A stretch of DNA of 64,000 nt from an uncultured Clostridium sp. (GCF_947039605.1 NZ_CAMQZG010000015.1:1-64000), one strand, 5' to 3'; positions 43,919 to 53,980 are shown, numbered from the stretch's first letter. Program-made: numbers and translations. Notes: generated from the sequence alone by a model not told the origin.

Positions 43919-44395
43919 CTAACAAACACTTCCTGTAAGAACTAAACTAATACTTGAATAAATACTTCTTGGTCCATTCTCTTTAATATAAATATCTTCT
44001 ACAAGTATACTTGGTGCTATATATGACTTCTCTCTTGTTCCACTTGGTAAAACAACCCCACCACTATAAGCCGTTTCATAAAAAAAATTATTTATTAGTT
44101 GGCATTTTTGATCTGTTAAGTACTGAATTTTAACTTTTATATTACCAGATATAAATAATTTATATCCTGTAAGTCTAACCCCTTCTACAGATTTCCCTAC
44201 TGGTGTTTTAATAAGATATGAATCAATAATATTTGTTTCTATACTTACTCTAGTTATCTGAATCATATCAGGCTTATAACTAGGAACAAGACTAATTTCA
44301 TCTATACTTATCTGCTTAAATGCATTATTATTTTTTGAAATATCAATATTGTCTATACCTTCATATTCTATTAAATCTCTTATAACAGATGACAC
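43919..44395 (-). CDS. SPOCS (DUF3794) single-domain protein
   Basis: The 158-residue protein holds a SPOCS domain from about residue 25 on: FKQISIDEISLVPSYKPDM, then TPVGKSVEGVRLTGYKLFISG, and a beta-rich C-terminus ending SLVLTGSVC. Translation starts at GTG behind AGGAGGAAG. It lies 20 bp after the giant DUF11 gene and 9 bp before the next SPOCS gene, so the three are co-transcribed. No signal peptide. The conserved final Cys occurs in both small SPOCS proteins. Confidence 0.8.
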   Translation of the reverse strand: MSSVIRDLIEYEGIDNIDISKNNNAFKQISIDEISLVPSYKPDMIQITRVSIETNIIDSYLIKTPVGKSVEGVRLTGYKLFISGNIKVKIQYLTDQKCQLINNFFYETAYSGGVVLPSGTREKSYIAPSILVEDIYIKENGPRSIYSSISLVLTGSVC

Positions 44396-44415
44396 TTCTC
44401 TCTTCCTCCTATTCT

Positions 44416-47400
44416 TTAGACTGATAAAATTTTAGCAACTAATAATATCGTTGTATTATTAAAAAACTCTCTCTTATTTATTCTTTTATGATATATATTT
44501 TCTATTTTACCTTCAACTTCAACCCTACTATTTATATTAAACCCTACAGGCATTATTATATAATCACTAAATAACATTTCATAACCAGCTGAATAAACAG
44601 CCTGCGAATCATTTTTTGATGTATATTCTATAGTTTCATTTATAACACCATTCACAATTAACTTGTATCCACTTAGGACCTGCCCCTCTATAGAATTAAC
44701 TATAGGTGTTTCTACTAAATGTGTACTCAATATTTCAACTCTTGCAATAACATTATCTATTTCTTCTATATCTGGCTTCTCTTTCGGAATTTCTAAATAT
44801 TCATCTTTATCAATCTGTCTAAAGTTAGATAATGCTATATCAACCGTTTCTAAATTTTTAGTTTCTATCTCACTAATATCTCTTCCATTTGACCCATCCA
44901 TTAAAATATAAGAATATTTAACATAAGTCTTTGTCCTTATATCTAATTTCGAACTGGTTTTTTTAACCTTTACCTTATATTTTATTATTTTAACATCCGC
45001 TATATTTATGTTTCCTATAATTATTCCCTTTGTTATATTAACATTATTTACAAATTCACCATCTATAGAAAAACTTCTATTTACAAGTTCTACCCCCTCA
45101 AATAATTCATCTATAAAAAGAACATTTAAAGTATCCCTATCACCTGTATTTATAATTGTTACTTCATATGCTATTTCATCTCCAAGCCTTACAAAATCTT
45201 TATCTGATTTTTTATAAATTTCAACCTCTATTTTGTTTATATAAATTCTACACTCCTCAGTTTCAACATGATTATTATAATACTCCTGATTTTGTATTTT
45301 ATAATTATATATTGCAAATGCCTTTATTAATGCATATCCATTTACCTCTGGCTTTTTAATAACCTTAAACTCACACTTTATTTCAATTGATTCTCCAACC
45401 TCTATTTTATCTATATTTATACCTGAAATTATACTCTCATCTACCTTTGGCTTACTATTTATACTTACACTCCCCTCAACAAACTCTAATTCTGCTGAAA
45501 GAATATCCGTTACAACAATTTCCTCTAAATGCATATCACCAGTGTTTGAAAGTACAATTCTAAGGTCAACTACTTCTCCTATAATTACACACTCTTTACT
45601 TATATATTTCTTAATGCAAAGACTAGGATTATAAAGCTCTAATATATTTTCAATTTTTGTACTTCCACTTATTTTACTGCTATTAACCTCATCTATTTGT
45701 ATTTGTGCATCTATCTCAATATGTGTTTTCTTTCTTGTATATATAACATCTGTTGCCTTTAAATTAAACTTTAATGTTTTTTCACTATGGCCACAAATAT
45801 CACGAAAGTTTATCCCCGCCTTTAGTTCCCCTAAATATTCCCCTCCATCTAAAACCGCTGATATTACATCAAATTCTTTTTCAAAAGGATATACTACAAC
45901 TACATTATTTAAAGTAATCTCGCCTTTATTAATTAGAATAATTTCCACCTCAAATATTTCACCAACGATTACTTTTTCCTTTGAAAAGTTCATTTCCACC
46001 TTTAAATCATATTTTAAAATTTCAAGTGAAACTTCTTCTTTTTCTAGCTCAACACTAAATATTTTTCCACAAACCATATAATCATATGATGAGGTTGTAA
46101 TAAGTTTAACCTCTTTATTAACTGATTTAATTTCCGAACTTATCAATATATCAAAAGAAATATCTACCATCTGTCCTGCTGCTAAAACTGCAAAATCTAT
46201 TCCCTTTAAAATAGATAAATAAGATTTTTCTCCATCAATTATTAAATTTTCCTCATAAATAATTCCCTCTTCTAAATACTCTTTTAATGAAAAATCTCTT
46301 GCATTAGTATCTCCTATATTTTTTACTAAAATATTACATCTTACTAAATCGCCAACTATTGCTCTATCTTTATTAAGTGATTTTTCTATTTGTATTTTAG
46401 ATACAATATTTGCAACACTCAACGTATTAAATGTAAAACTTCTAGTAATTTTCTTATAATCTACTAAATACTCATATTCTAGAGTTGGAGTAAAATCTAA
46501 TATATTTCTATCAGAGCTTATAACCCTAAGACTGTATTTTATCTCAATAATCTGCTTTATCTTAATACAATCTAGTACTACTCCATAATTTCCTGTATCA
46601 AAATAAAACTCTTCACCATCCACAATAATACTATCACTATTAAACATTGTTCCCTGAACTACTAAATCTTTCAATAACAATTTCTCTATATTAACATTCC
46701 CTGTATTTTCAAATCTCACAGTAAAATTTATAATATCGCCAACTGTTGTAACAGATTTATCTGATATAAATAAAACATCTTCATTTGATATATTTCCATA
46801 AATAATATTAGTTCTAACCATATTACTTTCAAATACTATTATTTCTCCCTCTTCTGACTTATTTGTTTTAAACTCACCTCTAGCACTTGCCCTATTTACA
46901 ACTTCATCTTTTTGTTCTATCACCTTGTTTAAATAAACTTTAAATTCTATCTCTACACTTTCATCAATATCTATTTTTCCAACCTCAATAAAAGTTAAAC
47001 TTTTGCATTCATGACCTACCCTATTTATTTTCAAACTTCCTTTTTCAAATAAAAGTGCTCCATCAATTAAATCTTTTATAATAACATTCTCAGCTATAAT
47101 ATTTCCTATATTTTTTACATATATTTTATAACCTAAAGACCCATCAAAAGAAATACTTTCCTTATCACAACTTTTTTCTATATATAATTTAGGATTTAAT
47201 ATATCTAAATTTATAGTTTCTACTTTATACCCAGCGGTTCTATTAGAAATTAAAACTTCAAAATCATCAGCTCCTACCGCTGCAATATATGGCTCATAAG
47301 ACCAAATACCTGTATCTCTATTTATCTGTGCAACTCCTTTTCTAGCACCATTTTTTATACTATAATTAAACTCTCCCTCAATATAATTATTAATTCTTTC

Positions 47401-48906
47401 ATTTATAGTCTTATTATTTAGTAGCTCATATATACTTTCTCTCTCATCATCTCTAAAACTTGCTATCGAAACTTCTTCAATTCCTTCCCTAACAATAATT
47501 TCAACCTTTATTTTTATATCTTTACTATTTTCTTTAAAAGAAACTACAAAATAATCATTTCCTTTAAAATTACAGTTAGGAATATATGCCCAATTCCCAT
47601 TTGTTATATTTATATTTAATGATCCATAGTCAACATTTTCTAAAATTTCAAATTCTGTAATTTCAGTCCCTTTTTTATTTAATCGCCCTCTTCCTATATC
47701 ATTTTCATCAATATATTCTTTTTTTATTATCTGATTAATTTGAATATCACCTTCATAGTAATCAATACTACACTCTTCTATATCAAAACTTTCTATCCTA
47801 CTATTATTTTTTTCTTGTACTCCTATAAACTTTGAATTTTCTTGTTTTTCTGTACTATTCTCCATATTTTTTTTATTTAAATACCGTCCAAATTCTTCTT
47901 TTACTATCCCTCTATCTCCAAGTCTTGAAGCTCTAGCCCCATTTAAACTTATTATTATTTTATAAATATTCCCCGTTACATTATCAATTGCATATATGTA
48001 TCCGAGCTGATCAGAAAACATTATACTTACCTCACATCTATCTATACCACCAGTTAATATTAAAGTTGTAACCTCTCCACTATTAACATCAATCCTTTTA
48101 AGTTCATTTGTATTTTTTCCTATACCATAAATATTATTATCAACAATATTATGTGTGAATGCATCTAAATTAATTTTCATATTTAACTTTATAAAATCAT
48201 TTTTCAACTTACAAAACTCGCTATCATATGGATTCAATGAAAGTACAAATATTTTATCATCATTCTTATTCATAAAATACAATTCACCAGCAACACTTAT
48301 ATTACTTATAATTTTTTCTAAATTATACTTTGAAAGGCCATCTATATTAGCTATCTTTAATATTTCATTGTTTTCAGTTAATCTAAATACCTCATTATTT
48401 TTATTACCTGAAATAAAATAATAATTTTCATCCATTTTGTTATAATTAACATTTGAAAAATCCATATTTATATTCATGTTAAATTCAAACATTATTTCTC
48501 CATTAAATGTATCTACTAAAAAAACATCTCCTATCGGTGAAATTACAACTCTTTCATTATTTTTAACTACAAAAAAAGAATTCATATTATCATGTGAGAA
48601 ATTTATATTTTCTATGAATTTTGCAGTTAGAATATCCTCTTTTGTAACTTCTATCTTATAAGATTTATAATTTGTAGAATTTCTAAACTTTTTTATATTC
48701 CCAAATTTATTTTTTCCTTTAATATCTTCAATTACCTTATATACTCCCACTTCCTTAATATTATCAAAAAAATAAAAACCATCTTTATCCGTTCTTCCTC
48801 TTAGAACTTCCCCTCTTACACCTATAAGTACTATATCAACACCATCTATTCCTTTATACTCGCTTGAACTACTATCAAATACTCTCCCTGATATTTTTAT
48901 TCCCAC
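44416..48906 (-). CDS. Giant DUF11-repeat protein with SdrD B-like and SPOCS domains
   Basis: About 1496 residues. An N-terminal Cna-B/SdrD-B module (IKISGRVFDSSSSEYKGIDGV...DGFYFF) comes first. A propeller-like region follows (about 95-330, similar to DUF6923: GYIYAIDNVTGNIYKI), then two VCBS/Big-type modules (about 390-560). Six DUF11 repeats (about 570-1330; motif pattern VGDxxxxxIxxxNxG) precede a terminal SPOCS domain (about 1340-1490, EIPKEKPDIEEI, EGQVLSGYKLIVNG). There is no signal peptide or LPxTG. GTG at 48906 behind AGGAGTG is preferred over the track's ATG 8 codons earlier. Probably a large coat or exosporium fibre. Confidence 0.85.
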   Translation of the reverse strand: MGIKISGRVFDSSSSEYKGIDGVDIVLIGVRGEVLRGRTDKDGFYFFDNIKEVGVYKVIEDIKGKNKFGNIKKFRNSTNYKSYKIEVTKEDILTAKFIENINFSHDNMNSFFVVKNNERVVISPIGDVFLVDTFNGEIMFEFNMNINMDFSNVNYNKMDENYYFISGNKNNEVFRLTENNEILKIANIDGLSKYNLEKIISNISVAGELYFMNKNDDKIFVLSLNPYDSEFCKLKNDFIKLNMKINLDAFTHNIVDNNIYGIGKNTNELKRIDVNSGEVTTLILTGGIDRCEVSIMFSDQLGYIYAIDNVTGNIYKIIISLNGARASRLGDRGIVKEEFGRYLNKKNMENSTEKQENSKFIGVQEKNNSRIESFDIEECSIDYYEGDIQINQIIKKEYIDENDIGRGRLNKKGTEITEFEILENVDYGSLNINITNGNWAYIPNCNFKGNDYFVVSFKENSKDIKIKVEIIVREGIEEVSIASFRDDERESIYELLNNKTINERINNYIEGEFNYSIKNGARKGVAQINRDTGIWSYEPYIAAVGADDFEVLISNRTAGYKVETINLDILNPKLYIEKSCDKESISFDGSLGYKIYVKNIGNIIAENVIIKDLIDGALLFEKGSLKINRVGHECKSLTFIEVGKIDIDESVEIEFKVYLNKVIEQKDEVVNRASARGEFKTNKSEEGEIIVFESNMVRTNIIYGNISNEDVLFISDKSVTTVGDIINFTVRFENTGNVNIEKLLLKDLVVQGTMFNSDSIIVDGEEFYFDTGNYGVVLDCIKIKQIIEIKYSLRVISSDRNILDFTPTLEYEYLVDYKKITRSFTFNTLSVANIVSKIQIEKSLNKDRAIVGDLVRCNILVKNIGDTNARDFSLKEYLEEGIIYEENLIIDGEKSYLSILKGIDFAVLAAGQMVDISFDILISSEIKSVNKEVKLITTSSYDYMVCGKIFSVELEKEEVSLEILKYDLKVEMNFSKEKVIVGEIFEVEIILINKGEITLNNVVVVYPFEKEFDVISAVLDGGEYLGELKAGINFRDICGHSEKTLKFNLKATDVIYTRKKTHIEIDAQIQIDEVNSSKISGSTKIENILELYNPSLCIKKYISKECVIIGEVVDLRIVLSNTGDMHLEEIVVTDILSAELEFVEGSVSINSKPKVDESIISGINIDKIEVGESIEIKCEFKVIKKPEVNGYALIKAFAIYNYKIQNQEYYNNHVETEECRIYINKIEVEIYKKSDKDFVRLGDEIAYEVTIINTGDRDTLNVLFIDELFEGVELVNRSFSIDGEFVNNVNITKGIIIGNINIADVKIIKYKVKVKKTSSKLDIRTKTYVKYSYILMDGSNGRDISEIETKNLETVDIALSNFRQIDKDEYLEIPKEKPDIEEIDNVIARVEILSTHLVETPIVNSIEGQVLSGYKLIVNGVINETIEYTSKNDSQAVYSAGYEMLFSDYIIMPVGFNINSRVEVEGKIENIYHKRINKREFFNNTTILLVAKILSV

Positions 48907-48971
48907 ATATACCACTCCTAACATCACCATTAAAACTTCTTCTGATATATGTATATGTAAACTTCTCCATA

Positions 48972-49010
48972 AAAAGTAAAAGTAAAAACATATAAAATGC
49001 TTTTACTTTT
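48972..49010 (-). terminator. Terminator between Gly-repeat gene and giant DUF11 gene
   Basis: AAAAGTAAAAG pairs with CTTTTACTTTT over a 17-base loop; on the minus strand further T-rich sequence follows. Confidence 0.6.
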
Positions 49011-49037
49011 ATAAATCAATTTAATTTTTATTTTTAA

Positions 49038-49607
49038 TTAACAATTACAATTATCTAAACTACAAACTGTTCCACCACAATTTGTTCCACTAATTCCTGT
49101 TGAAACTACTTTTTCTCTTCCTCTAGCAGCTTTTCCAACTAAAATTGTAAATCTTGTTCCATTTCCACCATCTGTACATCTACAAATATCAAATTGATAA
49201 TATCCATTACAGTCTGTAATAGTATGAGCGATTCCTTCCATACCATTATTACTTACTCTTACTAATTTTAAATAAGCATAAGGCACAGAATTTCCATCAC
49301 AATCTCTAATTTGTCCCCAAACTCTTACTGTTTCTCTTGTTCCAACTGTAATATCAGCTTTAATTTCTGAATCACATTCGTCAATATCAAAATCTACACT
49401 ATTACCTACAACGTACTGTCTTAAATACTCATCACATTCGTCTATAGGTGATCCACCATTTCCGCCACATCCTGAACCTGACCCAGTGTTTCCACCACAG
49501 CCTGAACCTGATCCACTGTTTCCTCCGCAACCTGTTCCTGACCCAGTGTTTCCACCACATCCTGAACCATAATATGCTGAATTGCTATTGAAATAATTTT
49601 TACTCAT
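49038..49607 (-). CDS. Gly/Cys-repeat protein with Cna-B/carboxypeptidase-regulatory-like domain
   Basis: The 189-residue protein has an N-terminal repeat zone (about 12-52) of roughly ten-residue units GSGCGGNTGS, giving one Cys per unit. A beta-sandwich domain follows (about 75-170): VRVWGQIRDCDGNSVPYAYLKLV...ITDCNGYYQFDICRCTDGG, a carboxypeptidase-regulatory-like fold. The C-terminus is Cys-rich (CGGTVCSLDNCNC). Many Cys residues and no signal peptide suggest a disulfide-linked spore-coat or exosporium component. Start is behind GGAGGAAAA. Confidence 0.75.
   Translation of the reverse strand: MSKNYFNSNSAYYGSGCGGNTGSGTGCGGNSGSGSGCGGNTGSGSGCGGNGGSPIDECDEYLRQYVVGNSVDFDIDECDSEIKADITVGTRETVRVWGQIRDCDGNSVPYAYLKLVRVSNNGMEGIAHTITDCNGYYQFDICRCTDGGNGTRFTILVGKAARGREKVVSTGISGTNCGGTVCSLDNCNC
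49459..49568 (-). repeat. 30-bp tandem repeat coding Gly-Cys units
   Basis: About four near-identical 30-bp units (plus-strand form TTTCCACCACATCCTGAACC...), each coding a ten-residue Gly/Ser/Cys/Asn block. Unit number is likely to vary between strains. Confidence 0.75.
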
Positions 49608-49701
49608 TACTTTTTCCTCCGGTTGTTTAAATATAATATACTATATTCACTTTTCTCTTAATTTGCTACTCCCTTTAATAAAATTATATAAAATAATTTT
49701 A

Positions 49702-50133
49702 TTAAATTAAGATATCACCATCACTTATTTTAACTAAATAATCATCTATATCGTAATCTCTATAAATAACAAATTGAAAGTAACCAATTGCATCTGAAAT
49801 AGCATCTGCTTTATTTAAATAAGTTACTTGGCTATTGCATATGACCTGTTTAAACAAATTAATCATAACACCGCTTACACCTGTATTAAATTCATCCTTT
49901 ACATACCCACTTATTTTTAAATATTTTATTTTATTCAAGGTACAATCTAATCTATAACTTGAAGATTCATATTTTATATTCATAATATCTAAATATTCGC
50001 TTTCTATATATTCAGCCTCTTCTATTACATAGTCGCACTTTAACCCTTTTTTTCTTTCGCAAAGTTTACTTGTTCTATAATTGTTTATCATATCCTTATC
50101 CCTAGTCTCTCTTATATACCTGCTAGTGCCCAT
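49702..50133 (-). CDS. Cna-B/carboxypeptidase-regulatory-like small protein
   Basis: The 143-residue protein has a basic N-terminus (MGTSRYIRETRDKDMINNYR). A beta-sandwich resembling the carboxypeptidase-regulatory-like fold follows (about 70-140: LKISGYVKDEFNTGVSGVMINLF...ISDAIGYFQFVIYRDYD). The same fold opens the giant DUF11 protein and ends the Gly/Cys-repeat protein, so all three probably belong to one structure. Start is behind GGAGGTGA. No signal peptide. Confidence 0.7.
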   Translation of the reverse strand: MGTSRYIRETRDKDMINNYRTSKLCERKKGLKCDYVIEEAEYIESEYLDIMNIKYESSSYRLDCTLNKIKYLKISGYVKDEFNTGVSGVMINLFKQVICNSQVTYLNKADAISDAIGYFQFVIYRDYDIDDYLVKISDGDILI

Positions 50134-50227
50134 ACCTTTTAGTCACCTCCTATCTATTTTAATAAAGATTTTCTTATAATCTAATATATGTTTAAACTTC
50201 TATTTTGTTCAATATTTAAATATACAA

Positions 50228-50262
50228 AAAAGAACAAACATTTTACAATGCTTGTCCTTCTT
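50228..50262 (-). terminator. Imperfect terminator of deacetylase side or leader hairpin
   Basis: Minus strand GGACAAGCATT-GTAA-AATGTTTGTTC followed by TTTTTTG. It stops transcription coming from the polysaccharide deacetylase genes before the Cna-B-like gene. Confidence 0.65.
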
Positions 50263-50332
50263 AAATAGATTACTGCAATAACCTATAATTATTATACTAC
50301 ATAATTGGTAAATTATGTTATTTTTTTTAAAA

Positions 50333-51409
50333 TTACTCTTGATTTGAGTTACTATTTGTAATTACTGGTATATTTTCAAATGAACTTTTTGGTGCATTCT
50401 TTATAACTTTAAATGCAAAGCCATGAGCTTTAAAATATTTTATAACCGCTGGAAGTGCTGTTACCGTATCAACCTTTGCACCTGCATCATGCATTAATAT
50501 GATAACTTGATTTTTTCCTTTAATAGCATTTTGAACATTTGCAACTAACTTATTAACATCTAATTGTCCTGATGTTTCTGCATCCCCTGTTTCTGCATTC
50601 CAATCTAAAGCTGTTATATTTTCTTTATCAAAAGCTTTATTTAATGCTGTAAGATGTGGATCATTATAATATCTTCTTGACATATATCCACCTGGCATTC
50701 TAAGAATTCTAGTATTAAAGTCTGGTCCAAGTAAATCTTTTAATAAAGTAGCTGTTTCATTATCTTGTTTCATATAATTTGATACACTAACCTCATTATT
50801 TGGATATAACTCAGTATATTCATGATTAAAAGTATGATCCCCTACCGCATTTCCATTCATAAGTTCTTCTCTAACAACATTTTGAAGTTTTGGATAACTC
50901 TTTAAAAATTTACCAACTACAAAGAAAGTTGCATGTACATCATTTTCTTTTAATATATTTAAAATTTTAGGTGTATTATTAGGGCTTGGACCATCATCAA
51001 ATGTAAGGAATACTTCTTTTTGAGTTCCTTTATATGTCCCATCAATCATCTTTGCAACATCATTTGCTGGCACTGCATAACTATCTGCTGATTTAATTAT
51101 ATTTTCATTTTGAAGTATTAAACTTGGGTCATATCCTTTATAAATAGGATTTATATATCCTAATGCTTTATTCGAAGCCCAATGTCCTGTCTGCATATCT
51201 TTTAACACTTTTACTTGTTCCATTTCTTTTGTTATCTGCTCTGCTGTTTTTATTGATTTAGCTGCTTTGATTGCACTATCAGTCTGTATTTTTGCATTTG
51301 CTATCTTTGTATTTGATCCACTTCCACTTAAGCCATAATATGCTAAACCTCCAATAACTCCGATAACTATAACTGTTGTTATTAATTTTTTCAATGCGCT
51401 TTTTCTCAT
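50333..51409 (-). CDS. Membrane-anchored polysaccharide deacetylase (CE4), third of tandem
   Basis: The 358-residue protein has one N-terminal membrane segment (about 9-28) and a NodB domain (about 130-345). The metal Asp is in FLTFDDGPSPNN and the His pair in GDHTFNHEY. Motif 3 is RMPGGYMSRRYY, motif 4 ALDWNAETGD and motif 5 VIILMHDAG. It should remove acetyl groups from peptidoglycan or other surface glycans outside the membrane. Two paralogues lie upstream. All catalytic motifs are intact. Confidence 0.93.
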   Translation of the reverse strand: MRKSALKKLITTVIVIGVIGGLAYYGLSGSGSNTKIANAKIQTDSAIKAAKSIKTAEQITKEMEQVKVLKDMQTGHWASNKALGYINPIYKGYDPSLILQNENIIKSADSYAVPANDVAKMIDGTYKGTQKEVFLTFDDGPSPNNTPKILNILKENDVHATFFVVGKFLKSYPKLQNVVREELMNGNAVGDHTFNHEYTELYPNNEVSVSNYMKQDNETATLLKDLLGPDFNTRILRMPGGYMSRRYYNDPHLTALNKAFDKENITALDWNAETGDAETSGQLDVNKLVANVQNAIKGKNQVIILMHDAGAKVDTVTALPAVIKYFKAHGFAFKVIKNAPKSSFENIPVITNSNSNQE

Positions 51410-51472
51410 ATTTTATTCTTCCTTTGCTACTCTATAAATTTAATCGTATTAGTGCTCAATTTACTTTATTAA

Positions 51473-52420
51473 CTATTTTTTAGTATTTTCTACTTTAATC
51501 TCTTTTGCCGTATTAAATGATTCTATTGTAGGATTTTCTATAACTTTAAATGCATACCCATGTGATTTATAATAATCAATTAAATCTGGTAGTGCCTCAA
51601 CTGTTGATTTTTTAGTTGCAGAATCATGCATTAATAAAATTATATGTGTGTCATTTTTAGTTTCTTTTATTGCATTATTTACAAGTTGATCTGGTGTATA
51701 CCTTCTTCCTGTGGCATCACCTGTTTCACCATCCCAATCTATTGATGTAATATGCTCTTTTGCAAATTTACTATTTAATTCTGGTAAATTTTCATCATGG
51801 TAATATCTTCTAGACATATATCCACCTGGCATTCTTAAAACTCTCGCATTAAAATCATTCCCTAAAATACTTTTCATAATATTGTTAGTTTTATTTATCT
51901 CTCCCATAAATACATCTACATCTACTCTATTATGTGGATATAATTTTTTAAAACTATGGCTAAATGTATGATTTGCTATTGCATTTCCATCTAATATCTC
52001 TTGTTTTAAATATTCTTTGTTCTTGCTTGAATTCTCTAACTGAGATCCTAATACAAAAAAGGTAGCATGTACATCTTTTTCTTTTAATATCTTTAAAACT
52101 TCTGGTGTATATTTGCTTGGTCCATCATCAAATGTTAAAAATACTTGTTTATTATTATCTGTATCCTTTCCTTCTAACATTTTTTCTACTTCATTTGCTG
52201 GAACTCCGTAACTTTTTGCTGAATATATTATATTATTATTAGGTATTATATCCGTAGAGCTTGGCTCTTTATGTACTTGATCTGTTTTCTCTGTATTAAT
52301 TTTAGGATTTGCTATAGCTGTTTTAGAATTGATTTTATTGTAAGTAAATATACCTACTCCCCCAACTGAAAGTGCCGCTATTAATGCAATTGCTATCAAC
52401 TTGCCTTTTCTATTCATCAT
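51473..52420 (-). CDS. Membrane-anchored polysaccharide deacetylase (CE4), second of tandem
   Basis: The 315-residue protein has an N-terminal membrane segment (about 8-27) and a NodB domain. Its motifs are FLTFDDGPSKYT, ANHTFSHSF (first residue of this motif Asn rather than Asp), RMPGGYMSRRYY, SIDWDGETGD and HIILLMHDSA. It is the shortest of the three and lies 63 bp before the next deacetylase gene. Start follows AAAGGTGG. Function as above; differences in the stem region suggest non-identical positions in the wall. Confidence 0.92.
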   Translation of the reverse strand: MMNRKGKLIAIALIAALSVGGVGIFTYNKINSKTAIANPKINTEKTDQVHKEPSSTDIIPNNNIIYSAKSYGVPANEVEKMLEGKDTDNNKQVFLTFDDGPSKYTPEVLKILKEKDVHATFFVLGSQLENSSKNKEYLKQEILDGNAIANHTFSHSFKKLYPHNRVDVDVFMGEINKTNNIMKSILGNDFNARVLRMPGGYMSRRYYHDENLPELNSKFAKEHITSIDWDGETGDATGRRYTPDQLVNNAIKETKNDTHIILLMHDSATKKSTVEALPDLIDYYKSHGYAFKVIENPTIESFNTAKEIKVENTKK

Positions 52421-52629
52421 TTTTTACCACCTTTGTAACCTTTTCATCTTAAGTATTTCTATTTCTTAACTATATATTCATTCTATACTAATCTCTTCAA
52501 AAAATTGTAACATAATTTTTACATTTATATTTTTTTTTTAGTAATTTAAAAATATTTTTATCAAACTATAGCAATATAAGTCTTTTTTACAACAAAAAAT
52601 GTAAAAAAGCATTAATTATTCAACAAAAA

Positions 52630-52657
52630 AAGCTATGGATTTAATTATCCATAGCTT
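52630..52657 (-). terminator. Terminator after first deacetylase gene
   Basis: AAGCTATGGAT / ATCCATAGCTT perfect 11-bp stem, followed on the minus strand by TTTTTTGTTG, directly after the first deacetylase. The following two genes therefore need their own promoter. Confidence 0.9.
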
Positions 52658-52663
52658 CTTATC

Positions 52664-53980
52664 TTAATATCCTGATTTTGTAGTTGGTGTTTGACCTTGA
52701 TTTGAATCAGTACTAAAATCATTATCTGCTATTCCATCAAATGATTGTGTTGGTGCATTTTTTATTACCATGAATTTATATCCGTGGTCTTTAAAGAATG
52801 TTATAACACCTTGAAGACCTTTAACTGTATCAGTTTTAGCACCTGCATCATGACATAATATTACATCTTGAGGCATATCTTTCCAACCTTTTGTTGAAGC
52901 TGCAAGCATTGCTGCTGGGCTTATCTCTCTAGTTGTTGCTGCAACTCCTGAATCTGATGTCCAGTCCATTGCTGTCCATCCCTCTTGATCTAAAGCTTTA
53001 TTAAACTCTGCTAAATGTGGATCTTTATAGTATACTCTTGACATGTATCCACCTGGAAGTCTTAAAGTTCTAGTATCAAAATGTGGTCCTAAAACAAAGT
53101 GCTCTAAATCTTTACAATCATTTATTTGTGTCATAAATGTTGGAACATTAACTGTTGAAGTTCCATTTACTATTGGGTAAAGTTTATCTAATTGATGTGT
53201 AAATGTATGATCTCCAACTGCATCCCCATCCATAATTTCTTGTCTTACAATATTTTGTATTGGCCCATTATTTTTCATATGGTCACCAATTACATAGAAT
53301 GAAGCATGTACTCCGTTATCTTTAAGTATTTTAAGTATTTTAGGTGTATTATTTATACTTGGACCATCATCAAATGTTAAGAATACTTCTTTTTGTTTGA
53401 TTTTTGAATGTCCTGAAACCATTAATGCTACTTGGTTAACCGGCACTGCATAACTATTAGCTGATTTAATAATATTTTCTCCTGGGATTATTTCATTTGG
53501 ATGATACCAACTTGGCATAGGATTAACATATCCTAATTTATAAGGTGCATCATATCCTTTTTTCATTAATGCTAAGTCTGCTGTTGATACCTCACCTGCT
53601 TCTGCCCCTAAGTCTGGAACTTTTGTATATGATGATTTTATTGTCGAAACCGCTTGTCCTTTTCCATCATTTAATATTGGTGATGTGCCTGTTGCTGCAT
53701 CATAACCTGGATCTTCATAAGTAGCTCCATGGCCTGTACCCTTGCCTGGTGCTGCTGCTTTTGTAATATCTGTAGCTGTAACCTTGCTAGCACCTATTGT
53801 TGTTGTGACCACTTTAGCTTCTTGTGTTTTTGTTAAAGTTGCTATATGTTTAACTTTTGGTGCCATATTTGAATCTTTTGAATAAAAATATGTCCCCGCT
53901 CCAATTCCTGCAACCACAAGCGCTGCTATCACTACCGCTAGTGTTTTATTTAATTTACCATCTTTCTTTCTTCTTATCAT
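52664..53980 (-). CDS. Membrane-anchored polysaccharide deacetylase (CE4), first of tandem
   Basis: About 438 residues: a membrane segment (about 10-33), a long Thr/Ala/Gly-rich stem (about 35-160), then a NodB domain with FLTFDDGPSINN, GDHTFTHQL, RLPGGYMSRVYY, AMDWTSDSG and VILCHDAGA. The stem is the main difference from the paralogues. The track's start is 5 codons long; ATG at 53980 has GGAG 9 bases upstream. Motif 5 has Cys-His rather than Met-His. Probably acts on peptidoglycan GlcNAc, giving lysozyme resistance. Confidence 0.92.
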   Translation of the reverse strand: MIRRKKDGKLNKTLAVVIAALVVAGIGAGTYFYSKDSNMAPKVKHIATLTKTQEAKVVTTTIGASKVTATDITKAAAPGKGTGHGATYEDPGYDAATGTSPILNDGKGQAVSTIKSSYTKVPDLGAEAGEVSTADLALMKKGYDAPYKLGYVNPMPSWYHPNEIIPGENIIKSANSYAVPVNQVALMVSGHSKIKQKEVFLTFDDGPSINNTPKILKILKDNGVHASFYVIGDHMKNNGPIQNIVRQEIMDGDAVGDHTFTHQLDKLYPIVNGTSTVNVPTFMTQINDCKDLEHFVLGPHFDTRTLRLPGGYMSRVYYKDPHLAEFNKALDQEGWTAMDWTSDSGVAATTREISPAAMLAASTKGWKDMPQDVILCHDAGAKTDTVKGLQGVITFFKDHGYKFMVIKNAPTQSFDGIADNDFSTDSNQGQTPTTKSGY

